The notes under the pieces: generated by a model
The model's input: only the letters and a program-made list of their open reading frames with translations
Told to the model about the DNA's origin: nothing
Database searches by the model: none
Part shown: positions 36,181 to 45,466 of the stretch, piece after piece
How positions within the stretch are numbered: the stretch's first letter is position 1
Layout: each line of letters opens with the position of its first letter
Source of the DNA: Caballeronia fortuita
GTDB lineage: Bacteria > Pseudomonadota > Gammaproteobacteria > Burkholderiales > Burkholderiaceae
Length of the DNA: 64,000 nt
Direction of reading: 5' to 3'
Assembly: GCF_001544835.2 (NCBI RefSeq)
Contig: NZ_FCNX02000002.1
Location: forward strand, 186,001-250,000
Translations under genes and position numbers: made by a program

Positions 36181-37746
36181 TTACTCCTTCGTGGGTTCTG
36201 TAGGTTGCGCGGCCGCTGTCCGGCTGTCGGGCGCATATTCGCCCGCCGAGAGCTTGCGGCGCAGGATTTTGCCGACCGGCGACTTCGGAATGTCATCGAC
36301 GAACACGTAGTCGCGCGGGCGCTTGAAGTTGACGAGGTCGGACTGGCGGCACCAGGCGTCGAGGCCCTCCCCGTCGATGTATTCGCGCCGCTTGATGAAC
36401 GCGACGACGCGCTGGCCCCAACGCTCGTCCTTCACGCCGGCGACCGCGACTTCATCGACGGCCGGATGCAGGGAAAGCACCGACTCGATGTCCACCGGCG
36501 AAATGTTCTCGCCGCCGCTGATGATCATGTCGTCCACGCGGCCGGTCACGTAGAGATCGCCGTCGCGGTCGAAGTAGCCGGTGTCGCCGGTGAAGTACCA
36601 GCCGTCGCGCAGAGACTTCGCGTTCGCGTCCGGGCGGTTCCAGTAGCCTTCGAATGCTTCGTCGCCGAGCAGGTCCGCGATGATCTGGCCTTCCTCGCCG
36701 GCGGCGGCGGTTTCGTCGGGCGAGACGGCAGCGAGCCTGACCACGCGCAGCCGCGTGTTGATGCCCGCGCGCCCCGCGCTGCCCGGCTTCTTCGTCGCGT
36801 CCTGGTCGATGCTGAACGTGTAGACCTCGGACGAGCCGTAGTGATTGACGAACAGCTCCGGCTCGAAGGCGGCCGAAAGTCGCTTGAGCAGGCCGTCGTT
36901 CATCGGCGCGCCCGCGAAGCCGAGCTTTCTGACCGACGACGTATCCGTGCTCGCAAAGGCGCTGTCCGCGAGCAGATCGTGATAGAGCGTCGGCACCAGA
37001 TACAGGCAAGTGAGCCCATGTTTCGCGATGGATTCGAGCGCGAGCTTCGCATTCCAGCGGCGCACGCACACGAAGACACCATCGACGAGCGCCATGGAAA
37101 GCAGCGAGCGCACGCCCATCGTGTGATAGAGCGGCATCACGCCGAGCGTGCGTTCGCCGCGCCGGTACAGGTTCTGCGCAACGTGCGCAAGGGCGCCCGC
37201 GCGTTCGTGCCGGTGACGGCGCGGCACGCCCTTCGCCTTGCCGGTGGTGCCGGAGGTGTAGAGGATGAGCGAGATGTCGTCGGCGGTGGCGTGCGGCGCC
37301 GGTTCGGCGTCCCTTCCTTCGACGATGAGCCCATCGAAGCGCATCGTGCCGCCGGGCGCGTCGTCGAGTGCGATGCGCGGAATGTCTTGCGCGGCCGGGC
37401 TCTGCACGACCGCATCGGCGCAAACGGGCTCGTAGACGATGGCCTTCGCGCCCGCGTCGGTCACGCAGTATTCGACTTCCTCCGGCTTCGCGCGCCAGTT
37501 GAGCGGCACGACCACGATGCCCGCGAACTGCGCGGCCCAGTGCAGCGTCGCCATTTCCCAGCGGTTCTGCAGGACGACGAGCAGCCGGTCGCCGCGCTGC
37601 AGGCCGAGCGCGCGCAGGCCATCGGCGACATTCAGGATGAGGCGATGCCACGCCGAGTACGTCAGTTGCAGGTCGCCGTCGACGAGCGCGAGTGCGTTCG
37701 GACTGCGCTCGACGCTTTGCAGGAATGTACGGCCAAGATCAAGCAT
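36181..37746 (-). CDS. hmfD: AMP-dependent acyl-CoA ligase, 2-furoyl-CoA synthetase-like (HmfD)
   Basis: A 521-residue adenylate-forming ligase. Motifs: LILYTSGTTGKAKGVP (phosphate loop, about residues 163-178), YGSSEVY, GWYFTGDTGYFDRDGDLYVTGR (hinge region) and the catalytic Lys in PKSPVGKILRR near the C terminus. It resembles 4-chlorobenzoate- and other aryl-CoA ligases. In the hmf set HmfD activates 2-furoate with CoA and ATP. It overlaps the 2Fe-2S subunit gene by 8 bases and is followed by hmfE after 6 bases. Confidence 0.85.
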   Translation of the reverse strand: MLDLGRTFLQSVERSPNALALVDGDLQLTYSAWHRLILNVADGLRALGLQRGDRLLVVLQNRWEMATLHWAAQFAGIVVVPLNWRAKPEEVEYCVTDAGAKAIVYEPVCADAVVQSPAAQDIPRIALDDAPGGTMRFDGLIVEGRDAEPAPHATADDISLILYTSGTTGKAKGVPRRHRHERAGALAHVAQNLYRRGERTLGVMPLYHTMGVRSLLSMALVDGVFVCVRRWNAKLALESIAKHGLTCLYLVPTLYHDLLADSAFASTDTSSVRKLGFAGAPMNDGLLKRLSAAFEPELFVNHYGSSEVYTFSIDQDATKKPGSAGRAGINTRLRVVRLAAVSPDETAAAGEEGQIIADLLGDEAFEGYWNRPDANAKSLRDGWYFTGDTGYFDRDGDLYVTGRVDDMIISGGENISPVDIESVLSLHPAVDEVAVAGVKDERWGQRVVAFIKRREYIDGEGLDAWCRQSDLVNFKRPRDYVFVDDIPKSPVGKILRRKLSAGEYAPDSRTAAAQPTEPTKE

Positions 37747-38275
37747 GTTCGGCCTCCTTCGCGCCTGCCTCGGCCTGACGGCGCGCGGCTACGTCGAGCA
37801 CGGCCGCAACGATCGGCGTATAGCCCGTACAGCGGCATATATGACCCGAGAGCATTTCGCGCACCTGTTCCTCGCTCGGGTCCGGCACGCGTTGAAGATA
37901 GTCCGCGCACGACATCAGAATGCCCGCCGTGCAGAAGCCGCACTGCAAGGCGTGATGACGGGCAAACGCTTGCTGCAGGTCGCCGAGCGTCTGCTCTGGC
38001 GCGAGACCTTCGACGGTATCGATGCGCCGTCCGTCCGCCTGCACCGCGAGCATCAGACACGAGCGCGCCGCGACGCCATCCACGTGCACCGTGCAGGCGC
38101 CGCAGACGCCGTGCTCGCAGCCGACGTGCGTGCCGGTCGCGCCGAGCCCGTGCCGGATGAAATCCGAAAGCAATTCGCGCGGCTCGCAATGGCCGCTGCG
38201 TTCGCGGCCGTTGAGCGTCAGCGTGATGCGCTGCTGTTCGCCGTGCCGCATGATGTTGTTCGTCGTGTTGCTCAC
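37739..38275 (-). CDS. hmfC: 2Fe-2S subunit of a molybdenum hydroxylase (furoyl-CoA dehydrogenase, HmfC)
   Basis: A 178-residue small subunit with two [2Fe-2S] centres. The N-terminal plant-ferredoxin cluster has CEHGVCGAC plus a later Cys (AARSCLML), and the C-terminal cluster has CGFC and CRC (GHICRCTGY). It starts with GTG 38275, which overlaps the stop of the FAD subunit (GTGA) and has a very strong GAGGAGG upstream; the ATG in MRHGEQQ, eight codons later, is less likely. It passes electrons from the molybdenum site to FAD in the hmfABC complex, which hydroxylates 2-furoyl-CoA at C5. Confidence 0.9.
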   Translation of the reverse strand: MSNTTNNIMRHGEQQRITLTLNGRERSGHCEPRELLSDFIRHGLGATGTHVGCEHGVCGACTVHVDGVAARSCLMLAVQADGRRIDTVEGLAPEQTLGDLQQAFARHHALQCGFCTAGILMSCADYLQRVPDPSEEQVREMLSGHICRCTGYTPIVAAVLDVAARRQAEAGAKEAEHA

Positions 38276-39093
38276 TTCGCCTCCTCGATCACGCGCCATC
38301 CCAATTGCCGGACCAGATTCCGGCGATACTTCGCGCTGATGTGCGCGTCGTCCTGCGCGTTCAGTTTCCAGCTCAGGTCGTTCAATGCGCCGCGCAGGTC
38401 GTCGCCCGCGAGACGCGGCCAGATCTCCGTAACCGGCCGGTCCGCCACACCGCCCACCGCGATGCGGATTGCGTCGTCGGTCACGACCGCCGCGCACGCG
38501 ACCAGCGCGAAATCGCCGTGCCGCGCCGAGAACTCGGCGAACGCGTGCCGCTCGCCGGGCTTTTTCAGCGGAAAGCGCACGGCTTCCACCAGTTCGTCCG
38601 GCTCACGCGCCGTCATCAGCATTCCCTGAAAGAAGTCCTGCGCGGCGAGCGTGCGCCGCTTCTTCTTTGAGCGCAGCATGATGTCGCCGCCGAGCGCGCT
38701 GAGCACGAGCGGCAGTTCCGCGCTCGGATCGGCATGCGCGATGGAACCGCACACCGTCCCGCGATTGCGAATCTGGAAATGCGAGATATGCGGGAAGGCC
38801 ATCGCGAGCAAGGGCACTTCGTCGCGTAACGAGCGGCGCCATTCCACGCTGCCTTGCGTCGCCGCCGCGCTCACGACGAGATGTCCCGCACGGTCGTCGA
38901 CGCGCACGGCGTCCAGTTCGGCGGTGCGCGAGATATCGACCAGCATGCGCGGCTGTGCGAGCCGCATGTTGAGCACCGCCATCAGCGACTGGCCACCCGC
39001 AAGCACGCGGGCGTCTTCGCCGTGTTGCGCGAGCGCGTCGAGCGCGTCCTGCGTCGTCATCGCGCGCAGATAATCGAACGGTGCGGGCTTCAT
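38272..39093 (-). CDS. hmfB: FAD-binding subunit of a molybdenum hydroxylase (HmfB)
   Basis: A 273-residue medium subunit of the xanthine dehydrogenase/CoxM class. FAD-binding motifs are VLAGGQSLMAVLNMRLAQPRMLVDIS near the N terminus and NRGTVCGSIAHADPSAELPLVLSALGG in the middle. The start overlaps the stop of the large subunit gene (ATGA), and the stop overlaps the GTG of the 2Fe-2S subunit gene. GGAGGC precedes ATG 39093. The tight packing shows a single complex. Confidence 0.9.
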   Translation of the reverse strand: MKPAPFDYLRAMTTQDALDALAQHGEDARVLAGGQSLMAVLNMRLAQPRMLVDISRTAELDAVRVDDRAGHLVVSAAATQGSVEWRRSLRDEVPLLAMAFPHISHFQIRNRGTVCGSIAHADPSAELPLVLSALGGDIMLRSKKKRRTLAAQDFFQGMLMTAREPDELVEAVRFPLKKPGERHAFAEFSARHGDFALVACAAVVTDDAIRIAVGGVADRPVTEIWPRLAGDDLRGALNDLSWKLNAQDDAHISAKYRRNLVRQLGWRVIEEAK

Positions 39094-42000
39094 GCGTGCC
39101 TCCGGAAGCGGCCGAGGAGCCGCGCAAGCCACGACCTGCGCTGCACGACCGGCTTGCCCGCCGCCTGGCGGCCGAGCGATTCGAACAATTGCCTGAGCAC
39201 CACCTTCGCCGCGCCTTCGAGCATGCGTCCGCCGACCGCCGCGACCTTGCCCGAGACCTGCGCTTCGTAGTCGTATGTGAGGCGCGTGCCGCTGCCTTGC
39301 GGCGTCAGTTCGACAAGACCGTTGCCGCGTGCGCTGCCGAGCGGCGAGATGCCGGCGCCCGCGAGACGCAGCCGTCGCGGCGCGTCGATCTCGGACAAGC
39401 CGATGCGCGCCTCGAAGCGAGCCTTGATCATGCCGACGCCCACCGTCACGTCCGCGCGATACTGATTCGGCGCGGTCTCCTCCAGCGCATGACAGCCGGG
39501 AATGACGTTGGCGAGCGCCTTCGGGTCGAGCAGCACGGCGAATACGGCCTCAGGCGTCGCGGGCAGGTCGACCGCGCCTTGCGCCGTCAGCGCCTTGCCG
39601 CCGCCCGGCGCCGGGGGCTTCGTCGCGGCTGCTTCGCGATATTCGGGACGCGAGGGTTCCGGATCGTCGATGCCGATCAGCGCCATGACTTTCTGCGGCG
39701 TCAGCGGCAAACGAATGTCCTCGACGCCGAGCGCGTCCGCCACTGCATTTGCAATGCACGGCGGCGTGCTCATGTTGTTGCCTTCCCCGAGCCCTTTCGC
39801 GCCGAGCGGAGTAAACGGCGATGGCGTCTCCAGATGCACGATCAGCGGATCGGGCACTTCGCAGGTCGTCGGCATCAGATAGTCGGCGAGCGTGCCCGAC
39901 TGGAAGCTGCCGTCCGCGCCGTAGCGGAACTCTTCCATCAGCGCCGCGCCCAGCCCTTGAGCGAAGGCGCCGCGGATCTGGCCGTCCGCGAGCGCGGGAT
40001 TCAGAATCGTGCCGGCGTCGTGCGCGGTCACGTAGCGGTCGATGCGCACGCGCCCGGTCGCGCGGTCCACTTCGACGGCACACATGTCGAACGCAAAGCC
40101 ATACGCCGCAGATGTATTGATGCGGTCCTCTTCGTCCGGCGCGTCCATGTGCGCCGGCGACCAGAATACGGTCTCGCGCAAGCCCGGCTCTTCCCCATCG
40201 GGCAGAAGCGCGGGCGCCCAGTGCGGCGCGTTGCTTGCCGCGCGCGCGAACGGCAGCGCGCGGTCTTCGGCGTCTTTCGGGAAGATGCGCGCACGCTCGA
40301 AGCGCACGTCGTCCGCTCTGCAGCCGAACTGCTTCGCGAGAATGCGCGAGAGCTTTTCGCGCACGCGCATCGCGGCCAGATGCACCGTGCCCGCCACCGC
40401 GCCCGCGAAGCGGCTCGAATAGTTGCCCGCCGCGACCGACCACGCGTCCTTGTGCGTGTCGAATTCCACGTTCACGACGATGTCCTTCGGGTCCAGCCCG
40501 AGCACATCCGCGACGACCTGCGCGCACACCGTCATGTGGCCCTGGCCCGCAGGCGTCGAGGCAATCGTGACGACCACGCCGCCGAGCAGATCCACGCTCA
40601 CGGTCGCGCTCGCGATCGCGCCGTTCTTCGGACCGGCCTTTTTGCGCGCGTCGGCCGGCATCACGGTCGTGATATAGCCCATGTTCGATACGGACGGCTC
40701 GACGATCGCCGCAAAGCCGATGCCATAGAGGCGCCCTTCCTTGCGTGCCGCGTCGCGCCGGGCAACGAGTTCCTCGTAGCCGCCCTGCGCGTTCGAAAGA
40801 CGCAGCGCCTCGTGATAGTTGCCCGAATCGAGCAGCGCGCCGGCCGCCGCACGATACGGAAAGGCATCGGCGGGAACGAAGTTGCGGTGGTACACGTCGA
40901 GCACATCGAGCTTGAGTTCGATGGCGATGCGCTGAATCAGCCGCTCCAGCGCGAAATACACCTGCGGTCCGCCGAAGCCGCGCACGAGGCCGGTCGGCGT
41001 CTTGCTGGTGAGCACCACGCGGTTGCGCACGGCGAGATTCGGGATCGCGTACGCGCCTGTCAGGCAGCCGTGCATCCGGTAGAAGGTCGCGGGTTCGGGC
41101 GCGCGCACGTAGCCGCCGACATCTTCGAGTTGGTCGTATGAAAGCGCGACGATGCGGCCATCGCTTTCTACCGCGGCTTCGACGGTGGAAAGGCGCGCGG
41201 TCGCGGAGGTCGCCGCGCTCAGGTGTTCGAGTCGGTCCTCGACCCATTTCACCGGCGCGCCGGCCTTGCGCGATGCAAGGCACATCAGCACGACATACGG
41301 AAACACCGCCTGCTTGACGCCGAAACTGCCGCCCGAATCGCGTGGCGCCTTGTGGCGCAGACGGTTCGCTGGCACGTTGAGCGCCATCGCCATGACGGCG
41401 TGCAGCGAGAACGGACCCATGAAGTTCGAGGTCACGTCGTAGCCTTCGTCGCCGGACAGATACTCGGCGATCACCACGCCGCATTCGATCGGCGCGCACG
41501 TATTGCGCGGATAATGCGCGACGACTTTCACGCGATGCGGCGCGCGCTCGAACGCCGCTTGCGGATCGCCATAGCTGAAGTGCCGGTCGCTGATGACGTT
41601 CGTGCCGACGCGCTCGTGCAGCACCGGCGCGTCGTCTTTCACCGCCTGCTCGATGGACGTAACCGGATCGCGCAGCGCGTATTCGACCCTGATGAGATCG
41701 AGCGCGTCCTCGGCGAGCGCGCGGGACTCGGCCATCACGACCGCCACCGGTTCGCCGACATAGCGCACGCGGTCCATCGCAAGCGCCCACTGCTCCATCG
41801 GCGATTTCACGCCGACGACGAATGGCCGCGACCACGGGCGCAAATCGTCGCGCGTGAGAATCGCGCGCACGCCATGCAGCTTCGACGCGGCTTCGATGTC
41901 GATCGAAACGATATCCGCGTGCGCATGCGGCGAGCGCAGGATCGCGGCCTGCAGCGTGCCGGGCTTCACGGCGAGGTCGTCGCCGTAACGGCCGCGGCCC

Positions 42001-42134
42001 GTCAGAATCGCGGGATCCTCGACGCGCAGCATCGGACGTCCGACGTGGCGCTCCGGCGCGGCGGCGGCCCCGTCGAGGCGGTTCCCGGCCACGCGCGCGT
42101 TGATATCGGCGAATCCTGTATCGCGCTGGTTCAT
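39090..42134 (-). CDS. hmfA: Molybdopterin large subunit fused to a CoxG domain (furoyl-CoA dehydrogenase, HmfA)
   Basis: A 1014-residue protein with two parts. Residues 1 to about 800 form a molybdenum hydroxylase large subunit (GRPMLRVEDPAILTGRGRYGDDL at the start, KAPRDSGGSFGVKQ, TGLVRGFGGPQVYFALERL, AHDAGTILNPALADGQIRGAFAQGLG, LGAKGLGEGNNMSTP). Residues about 830-1014 form a CoxG-like SRPBCC domain (ALTAQGAVDLPATPEAVFAVLLDPKALANVIPGCH). The CO dehydrogenase active-site loops AYxCSFR and AYRGAGR are absent; VRGFGGPQ takes their place, so CO is not the substrate. By context it should hydroxylate 2-furoyl-CoA. Its start overlaps the hmfG stop by ATGA. Confidence 0.88.
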   Translation of the reverse strand: MNQRDTGFADINARVAGNRLDGAAAAPERHVGRPMLRVEDPAILTGRGRYGDDLAVKPGTLQAAILRSPHAHADIVSIDIEAASKLHGVRAILTRDDLRPWSRPFVVGVKSPMEQWALAMDRVRYVGEPVAVVMAESRALAEDALDLIRVEYALRDPVTSIEQAVKDDAPVLHERVGTNVISDRHFSYGDPQAAFERAPHRVKVVAHYPRNTCAPIECGVVIAEYLSGDEGYDVTSNFMGPFSLHAVMAMALNVPANRLRHKAPRDSGGSFGVKQAVFPYVVLMCLASRKAGAPVKWVEDRLEHLSAATSATARLSTVEAAVESDGRIVALSYDQLEDVGGYVRAPEPATFYRMHGCLTGAYAIPNLAVRNRVVLTSKTPTGLVRGFGGPQVYFALERLIQRIAIELKLDVLDVYHRNFVPADAFPYRAAAGALLDSGNYHEALRLSNAQGGYEELVARRDAARKEGRLYGIGFAAIVEPSVSNMGYITTVMPADARKKAGPKNGAIASATVSVDLLGGVVVTIASTPAGQGHMTVCAQVVADVLGLDPKDIVVNVEFDTHKDAWSVAAGNYSSRFAGAVAGTVHLAAMRVREKLSRILAKQFGCRADDVRFERARIFPKDAEDRALPFARAASNAPHWAPALLPDGEEPGLRETVFWSPAHMDAPDEEDRINTSAAYGFAFDMCAVEVDRATGRVRIDRYVTAHDAGTILNPALADGQIRGAFAQGLGAALMEEFRYGADGSFQSGTLADYLMPTTCEVPDPLIVHLETPSPFTPLGAKGLGEGNNMSTPPCIANAVADALGVEDIRLPLTPQKVMALIGIDDPEPSRPEYREAAATKPPAPGGGKALTAQGAVDLPATPEAVFAVLLDPKALANVIPGCHALEETAPNQYRADVTVGVGMIKARFEARIGLSEIDAPRRLRLAGAGISPLGSARGNGLVELTPQGSGTRLTYDYEAQVSGKVAAVGGRMLEGAAKVVLRQLFESLGRQAAGKPVVQRRSWLARLLGRFRRHA

Positions 42135-42751
42135 GGCGTCACTCCCTGCTCGCGCCGGCCGCCGAATTCATCGGCGAGACCGCTCCAGCGGCGCGCGATT
42201 TCATCATGCTCGATGCCGAACAGATCCAGGATGCGTCCGACCGTGTGGTCGACGACATCCTCGATGGTTTCTGGATGCGCGTAGAACGCGGGGACTGGCG
42301 GCATCACGATGGCGCCCATCTCGGTGGCGAGCGTCATGTTGCGCAGATGCGCGAGGTTGAGCGGCGTCTCGCGCGCGACCAGCACGAGGCGGCGGCGCTC
42401 CTTGAGCATGACGTCGGCGGCGCGCGTCAGCAGGTTGTCCGCGAAGCCGTTCGCGACACCTGCGAGCGTCTTCATCGAACACGGCGCGATCACCATGCCG
42501 TCGCTCAGGAACGATCCGCTCGCCACCGCCGCGCCGATGTCGCGCACGTTGTGAACGATATCGGCGAGCGTGTCGAGGTCGCCGCGCGCGAGGCCGAGTT
42601 CCTGCGCCGCCGTGACCGCCCCCGACGCCGACACGATCAGATGCGTCTCGTGCGTGCCGAGCCGGCGCAGCGCGGCGAGCAGCCGCACGCCGATCACCGC
42701 GCCGCTCGCGCCCGAGATGCCTACGACGATGCGCCTCTTGCGTTCAGCCAT
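42131..42751 (-). CDS. hmfG: UbiX-type flavin prenyltransferase (HmfG)
   Basis: A 206-residue flavoprotein that makes prenylated FMN for a UbiD decarboxylase. Motifs: VGISGASGAVIGVRLL at the N terminus, VIAPCSMKTLAGVANGFADNLLTRAADVMLKERR and LVLVARETPLNLAHLRNM. ATG 42751 overlaps the end of the UbiD-type gene by 8 bases. In the hmf set this is HmfG, paired with HmfF. Confidence 0.9.
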   Translation of the reverse strand: MAERKRRIVVGISGASGAVIGVRLLAALRRLGTHETHLIVSASGAVTAAQELGLARGDLDTLADIVHNVRDIGAAVASGSFLSDGMVIAPCSMKTLAGVANGFADNLLTRAADVMLKERRRLVLVARETPLNLAHLRNMTLATEMGAIVMPPVPAFYAHPETIEDVVDHTVGRILDLFGIEHDEIARRWSGLADEFGGRREQGVTP

Positions 42752-44237
42752 GATTGCACGCGAGGTAGGCGTCCAATGCGCCGTTGTCGCTCGCGATGAG
42801 CGCATCGAGATCGACCGTGTCCTGCCCCGGAATCCGCACGCGCGTGAAGACGTGCGCCGGATAGGCGACCGGTCGCGTGGCGTCGAGGCCCATCTTCGCG
42901 CTCACGCCTTGCAGATGCGCGGGCGCGTCCTCCGGCAGGCCGACGGTCGTCGACGGATCGAGCGGCGAGCCCTGCGCCCCGGCCACGACCACGAGGTCGC
43001 GATCGGCCTGAAAGCGCGTGGCGATTGCCCATTCGATTTCGGCGGGATCGTGCACGTCCACGTCGGTATCGACCACGACGACCTGTTTGATGTCGTAGTG
43101 CGCGCCGAACGCGCAGAGAATCACGTTCTTCGCTTCGCCTTCGCGCTTCTTGTCGAATTGGACCCAAAGGTGATAGCGGCACACGCCGCCCACCGAAAGA
43201 TGCACGTCCTTCACCGACGGATGACTGCGCTGAAGGTGCGCGAGCAGCGTGGCTTCGCGCGGAATCGCGCCGAGCAGCAGGTGCTCCATCTCGGCCGGCA
43301 CGATGGTATGGAAGATCGGGTCGCGCCGATGCGTGACCGCAGTGACTTCGATGACTTCGCGTGCTTCCTTCGCGCTGTAGTACTTCGGGAACTCGCCAAA
43401 CGGGCCTTCCGGCTCTCGCACGTTCGGCAGAATGCGGCCTTCGATGACGATCTCCGCGGACGCCGGCACATGCACACCGTTCGTCATGCATCGGACGACC
43501 GGAAGCGGCGCGCCGTGCAGCGCGCCCGCGATTTCGAGTTCGTCGCAATCGATCGGCGTGATGGCTTGCGACGCGAGCATCGTCAGCGGATCGACGCCGA
43601 TTGCGACCGCCACGTCGAGCGCCTCGCCCGCTTCCTCGGCTGCGCGCTGAAACGCGTACAAGTGGCGCGGCAGCAGCAGAATCGCCATGCGGTCGCGGCC
43701 ATGCACCTGGATGCGGTTGATGGATACGTTCTGCACGCCCGTGCGGGGATTGCGCGCGATCACGAGACCCGCCGTGATGTACGGCCCGTTGTCATGCTCG
43801 CTGTGCGTGGGAATGGGCAAGAGCGCGTGCAGGTCGATCCCGCTCATATGGACGACTTGCTGACACGGTGCGTCTTCACGCCCGACGGTCTTCGACGCGA
43901 GCGGCGCGGCAACGGCGGCCGAAAAGCGCGCGAGCAGACCGGCTTCCTCGATGCCCAACGCCTCGGCGATCCATGCGCGCTTCGCCATGAAACCGCTCAC
44001 GACCGGCATCGCATGTTTGCCCGGACGCGTGAAAAAAGCCGCGCGCGATCCGTCGAGCCGCTTCGCGATGGCCGCCAGTTCATGTTCGAGCGCCACGGGC
44101 TTGTCGATCGTCGCGACGCGTCCGGTCTTCGCGAGATGCGCGAGCCAGTCGCGCAGTGAGATCGAACCGGCGTCCGCGCCCTCACGGGCCCAATGCAACG
44201 TGGATGGGGCGTTCGGTGCAGCATCGCGTGTGTTCAT
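42744..44237 (-). CDS. hmfF: UbiD-family decarboxylase, 2,5-furandicarboxylate decarboxylase-like (HmfF)
   Basis: A 497-residue prenylated-FMN-dependent decarboxylase. NVSINRIQVHGRDRMAI (Arg and flavin/metal ligands), GALHGAPLPVVRCMTNGVHVPASAEIVIEG and the catalytic glutamate region REPEGPFGEFPKYYS are all visible. HmfF of described furan pathways converts 2,5-furandicarboxylate to 2-furoate. It is the first gene of the leftward operon (hmfF-G-A-B-C-D-E-H, then MFS). ATG 44237 is chosen because GGAG lies 7 bases before it; ATG 44249 directly precedes that element. Another aromatic substrate cannot be excluded from this gene alone. Confidence 0.87.
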   Translation of the reverse strand: MNTRDAAPNAPSTLHWAREGADAGSISLRDWLAHLAKTGRVATIDKPVALEHELAAIAKRLDGSRAAFFTRPGKHAMPVVSGFMAKRAWIAEALGIEEAGLLARFSAAVAAPLASKTVGREDAPCQQVVHMSGIDLHALLPIPTHSEHDNGPYITAGLVIARNPRTGVQNVSINRIQVHGRDRMAILLLPRHLYAFQRAAEEAGEALDVAVAIGVDPLTMLASQAITPIDCDELEIAGALHGAPLPVVRCMTNGVHVPASAEIVIEGRILPNVREPEGPFGEFPKYYSAKEAREVIEVTAVTHRRDPIFHTIVPAEMEHLLLGAIPREATLLAHLQRSHPSVKDVHLSVGGVCRYHLWVQFDKKREGEAKNVILCAFGAHYDIKQVVVVDTDVDVHDPAEIEWAIATRFQADRDLVVVAGAQGSPLDPSTTVGLPEDAPAHLQGVSAKMGLDATRPVAYPAHVFTRVRIPGQDTVDLDALIASDNGALDAYLACNHG

Positions 44238-44249
44238 GGGTGTCTCCAT

Positions 44250-44528
44250 CTGTTGCCTGCATGGCGGCTGAAGATGCCGCGGTCAGTGCATGGATGAAGC
44301 GTAAACAGATCACCCCATAAGTTCTAATAGCGTTTTCTGATGCGCCGAATCACTGGCTCTTATATCCGTGTTTGCCCCGATGACAGCGTTCTTACAGTTG
44401 CGTATCAATAGACCCTCCCCGTACGCCGTGCGGCCGAGGTCACAAGGAGAACCGCGCATCGAGCGCGAACGACACGCAGTGATGGTGCATGCAGAAGGTA
44501 TTAGCATCGCTGATGCCGAAAGGACGGA
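44250..44528. promoter_or_regulatory. Divergent promoter region between hmfF and LysR gene
   Basis: A 279-base region with its AT-rich part at about 44310-44410, where both promoters and LysR sites are expected. Candidate T-N11-A spaced sequences occur (for example around 44319-44345), but none is distinctive enough to mark. A GAAAGGA ribosome site precedes the LysR ATG. Confidence 0.45.
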
Positions 44529-45449
44529 ATGGACCTCAAGCAAATCCAGTACTTCATCGCGCTCTTCGAAGACGGCTCGGTCACGCGCGCGGCCAAGCGG
44601 CTGAATATCGTCCAGCCGGCGTTGAGCATGCAGATCGCCAAGCTGGAAGACGAACTGCATCAACAACTCTTCGAGCGCGGCGCGCACGGCATGGCGCCGA
44701 CCGCGGCGGGGCGGCTCATGTATCGCCTCTTTTTGCCGATCATGCGGGACCTTGCGCACGCACGCCAGCAGCTCGTGCAGCGTGAAGAGGTCGTGACGGG
44801 ACATGTGGGCATCGGACTGATCGCGTCGGTGACGGAAAGCGTGCTCGCGGACTCGCTCTCGCGTTTTCATGCGCGCTATCCGGACGTCGAAGTAACCGTC
44901 GCCGATGGTTACAGCGCGACGTTCATCGACTGGGTGTCGGGCGGTCAACTGGATGCCGCGATCATCAACAAGCCGCGCGCGCGCCTTTCGCTGGATTCGC
45001 GTGCGCTGCTCGACGAGGAAATGGTGCTCGCAACGAGCGCCGCGCACGGCCCGGACTTGCCTCATGCGATCGAACTGGCGCAGCTGCCCGAACTCGAACT
45101 CGTGTTGCCGACCAAGCGCCACGGACTACGCGGCGTGCTCGACAACGCCGCGCAGCATGAGGACGTGCTGCTCGCGCCGCGCTTCGAGATCGACGTGCTG
45201 TCCACCATCCTCAAGCTCGTCGAGCACACGCGCTTTGCAACGATTCTTCCGCGTATCGTCGTGGAGCGCGCCGCCCGGCATGGAACCTTGCGCACGTGCC
45301 CGATTCTCGCGCCGCGCATCGTGCGCCATATCATTTGCGTGAGCCATCCGCGCCGGCCGTTGAGCACGGCAGCGGAGGCGCTTATCACGGTGATCGGCGA
45401 CGAACTACACCAGGCGTCGAATACTTCGGCGTCCGAACCGCAACCCTGA
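44529..45449 (+). CDS. LysR-family transcriptional regulator (HmfR-like)
   Basis: A 306-residue LysR regulator with HTH MDLKQIQYFIALFEDGSVTRAAKRLNIVQPALSMQIAKLE and the effector domain blocks GHVGIGLIASVTESVLADSLSRFH and LDAAIINKPRARLSLD. It is divergent from hmfF, the classical arrangement for a LysR gene and its target, and is paralogous to the gene at 30428. A GAAAGGA precedes ATG 44529. It probably activates the furan operon in response to furoate, furoyl-CoA or a similar effector (inference). Confidence 0.94.
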   Translation: MDLKQIQYFIALFEDGSVTRAAKRLNIVQPALSMQIAKLEDELHQQLFERGAHGMAPTAAGRLMYRLFLPIMRDLAHARQQLVQREEVVTGHVGIGLIASVTESVLADSLSRFHARYPDVEVTVADGYSATFIDWVSGGQLDAAIINKPRARLSLDSRALLDEEMVLATSAAHGPDLPHAIELAQLPELELVLPTKRHGLRGVLDNAAQHEDVLLAPRFEIDVLSTILKLVEHTRFATILPRIVVERAARHGTLRTCPILAPRIVRHIICVSHPRRPLSTAAEALITVIGDELHQASNTSASEPQP

Positions 45450-45466
45450 ATGAAGGAACGCTCAGC

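Noticed and set aside
39090..42134. Aerobic CO dehydrogenase (CoxLMS)
   Set aside because: Neither the AYxCSFR nor the AYRGAGR active-site loop is present, and the CoA ligase, crotonase and UbiD genes point to furoyl-CoA dehydrogenase.
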